In this document: positions 14,497 through 15,228 of the stretch, piece by piece | How the letters are laid out: every line of letters starts with the position of its first letter | How positions within the stretch are numbered: the stretch's first letter is position 1 | Origin: JBGQJN01 sp964423175 | Lineage (GTDB): Bacteria > Patescibacteriota > Minisyncoccia > 2-02-FULL-40-12 > IGHO2-01-FULL-4-A | Direction of reading: 5' to 3' | DNA length: 15,228 nucleotides | NCBI GenBank assembly: GCA_964423175.1 | Contig: CAYRDM010000014.1 | Location: 1-15,228 of the forward strand | Position numbers and translations under genes: made by a program | The notes under the pieces: generated by a model | Told to the model about the DNA's origin: nothing | The model's input: the letters and a program-made list of their open reading frames with translations, nothing else | The model's database searches: none

Positions 14497-15228
14497 TTAA
14501 ATGCCCTCCCCTGTCCCACATCCGGGACAGATGAAAACGAATCCGCTGCCGTCCTTTGCAAGACGAACATCGGCCTTCCGGAAATCGGTCCGACCCGGTG
14601 AGGCAGGTAGCCTCAAATATGCGCTATAGCCAGTCTGGTTCTCCGGCAACCTGATAGAATCGCCGTTGGCCAGATCGGCAATGATGTTACCATCACCGTC
14701 ACGAACGTCAACGGGCCTCCCAGTCCTATTGTAGTAGGTCTGAGCAAGCCGTTGATCCTGACGATGTCGAAGAAGCTGTTCGGCTGACCGAACCTCTTCT
14801 CTGGTGGCCTGGAGGTTATGTTCTGCCTCCAGCTTTCGCTGAGACGCTAGAGCGTCGGCACAAACCCTCTGTTCGTCGGCCTTCTTGGTCTTTGAACAGT
14901 TGACCTGCTTGCCTTTGCTATTGGTCACGTTAATAACGCTAGTCGAAGTCGCCTGAACAACATTCTGACGACCGTTCAAAGCAGAGGTCAGCACATCGAC
15001 CCCTAAACCGACTCCAGCACCAATCGCAGCCCCACGGCCGCCATTAATGCCGTATCCGATCAAGGCACCAGCTGCGCCATACTCAATAGCACGGCCCACC
15101 CGAGGGTTAACTCCTCCGACACCGTAGCCGCCGATGCCGCCGTATCCCATCATGGGAACGACGTTACCGACAACGTTGCCGTAGTTCATGTTGTATCCGG
15201 AACTTGTGTATCCCGGATAAGTGTAGCC
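14497..15228 (-). CDS. Gly/Tyr-rich glycine-zipper protein, partial at window edge
   Basis: I cannot name this protein. The frame is open to the window end: 13 codons (GYTYPGYTSSGYN) precede the first visible ATG at 15189 and carry the same Gly/Tyr-rich pattern, so that ATG is probably internal and the true start lies outside. Of 243 visible residues, about 1-42 are a Gly/Tyr/Val-rich low-complexity stretch (GYGGIGGYGVGG). About 46-78 is a glycine-zipper-like membrane segment (AAGALIGYGINGGRGAAIGAG). Then come a polar part with two Cys, a charged helix rich in Arg/Glu/Gln (about 115-165) and a beta-like C-terminal domain (GRPVDVRDGDGNIIADLANG) ending FICPGCGTGEGI with a CxxC. Glycine zippers occur in outer-membrane and pore-forming proteins of other bacteria. 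The role here is unknown. Confidence 0.72.
   Translation of the reverse strand, partial: GYTYPGYTSSGYNMNYGNVVGNVVPMMGYGGIGGYGVGGVNPRVGRAIEYGAAGALIGYGINGGRGAAIGAGVGLGVDVLTSALNGRQNVVQATSTSVINVTNSKGKQVNCSKTKKADEQRVCADALASQRKLEAEHNLQATREEVRSAEQLLRHRQDQRLAQTYYNRTGRPVDVRDGDGNIIADLANGDSIRLPENQTGYSAYLRLPASPGRTDFRKADVRLAKDGSGFVFICPGCGTGEGI

Larger units (their letters stand above)
13846..15228. other. GC-rich block with distinct codon use
   Basis: By eye this block is well above 50% G+C, while the rest of the window is around 35-40%. Third codon positions are also GC-richer. Arginine is mostly CGN here versus mainly AGA/AGG in the recG and sigma genes. It has a clear Shine-Dalgarno before its second gene, which the AT-rich genes lack. 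The shift coincides with the terminator at 13794-13845. Either transfer, unusual selection on low-complexity surface proteins, or an assembly join could explain it. Confidence 0.7.

Noticed and set aside
14496..14570. Longer start for the 208-residue protein
   Set aside because: It lies inside the upstream gene; the ATG at 14495 has a Shine-Dalgarno and follows the upstream stop by one base.
1..15228. CRISPR array, insertion sequence or prophage genes
   Set aside because: No regularly spaced repeats, transposase or integrase motifs, or phage structural genes were seen. The tRNA-Arg 3' end has no visible direct repeat that would mark an attachment site.

Overview
The window most resembles a small-genome, AT-rich bacterium of the Candidate Phyla Radiation (Patescibacteria), probably a Parcubacteria-like lineage. 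This is inferred from several things: the holA and mutM sequences, the short unrecognised membrane proteins, the tightly packed genes, and the near absence of Shine-Dalgarno sequences before start codons. UGA acts as a stop (tsaE and polA end in TGA), so this is not a UGA-recoded lineage. No species-level call is possible from sequence alone.

Layout. Positions 1-57 are the 3' end of a tRNA-Ser(UGA). Positions 88-2141 (+) carry four small proteins I cannot name; three have membrane segments. A complete tRNA-Arg with anticodon GCG and a strong terminator follow. Positions 2334-4023 (+) hold an ECF-type sigma factor overlapping by 8 bases a membrane-anchored, coiled-coil DUF4349-like protein, likely a sigma/anti-sigma pair. 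A perfect 18-bp hairpin separates this pair from recG (4102-6243, +).

From 13755 down to 6260 everything is on the minus strand, in the order tsaE, polA, mutM, DUF3048 protein, holA and a membrane glycosyltransferase 2. Gaps are 1-44 bases or overlaps, so this reads as one operon. It combines tRNA modification, DNA repair and replication, and envelope functions. A well-formed promoter (TTGAAA, 17-base spacer, TATTCT) sits directly before tsaE, with its -10 box 7 bases from the ATG. This suggests a leaderless mRNA.

From about 13846 to the window end the sequence changes. It is clearly more GC-rich, uses CGN arginine codons, and has a clear purine-rich Shine-Dalgarno. It encodes two unrecognised proteins on the minus strand: one with a Pro/Ala/Gly-rich flank and a single membrane helix, the other with a Gly/Tyr-rich start and a glycine-zipper segment. 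The second gene is open to the window edge. This block is either horizontally acquired, a surface-protein locus under different selection, or an assembly join. It is the part most worth a second look, along with the recurring leaderless-promoter geometry, the ECF/DUF4349 pair and the altered zinc finger of MutM.
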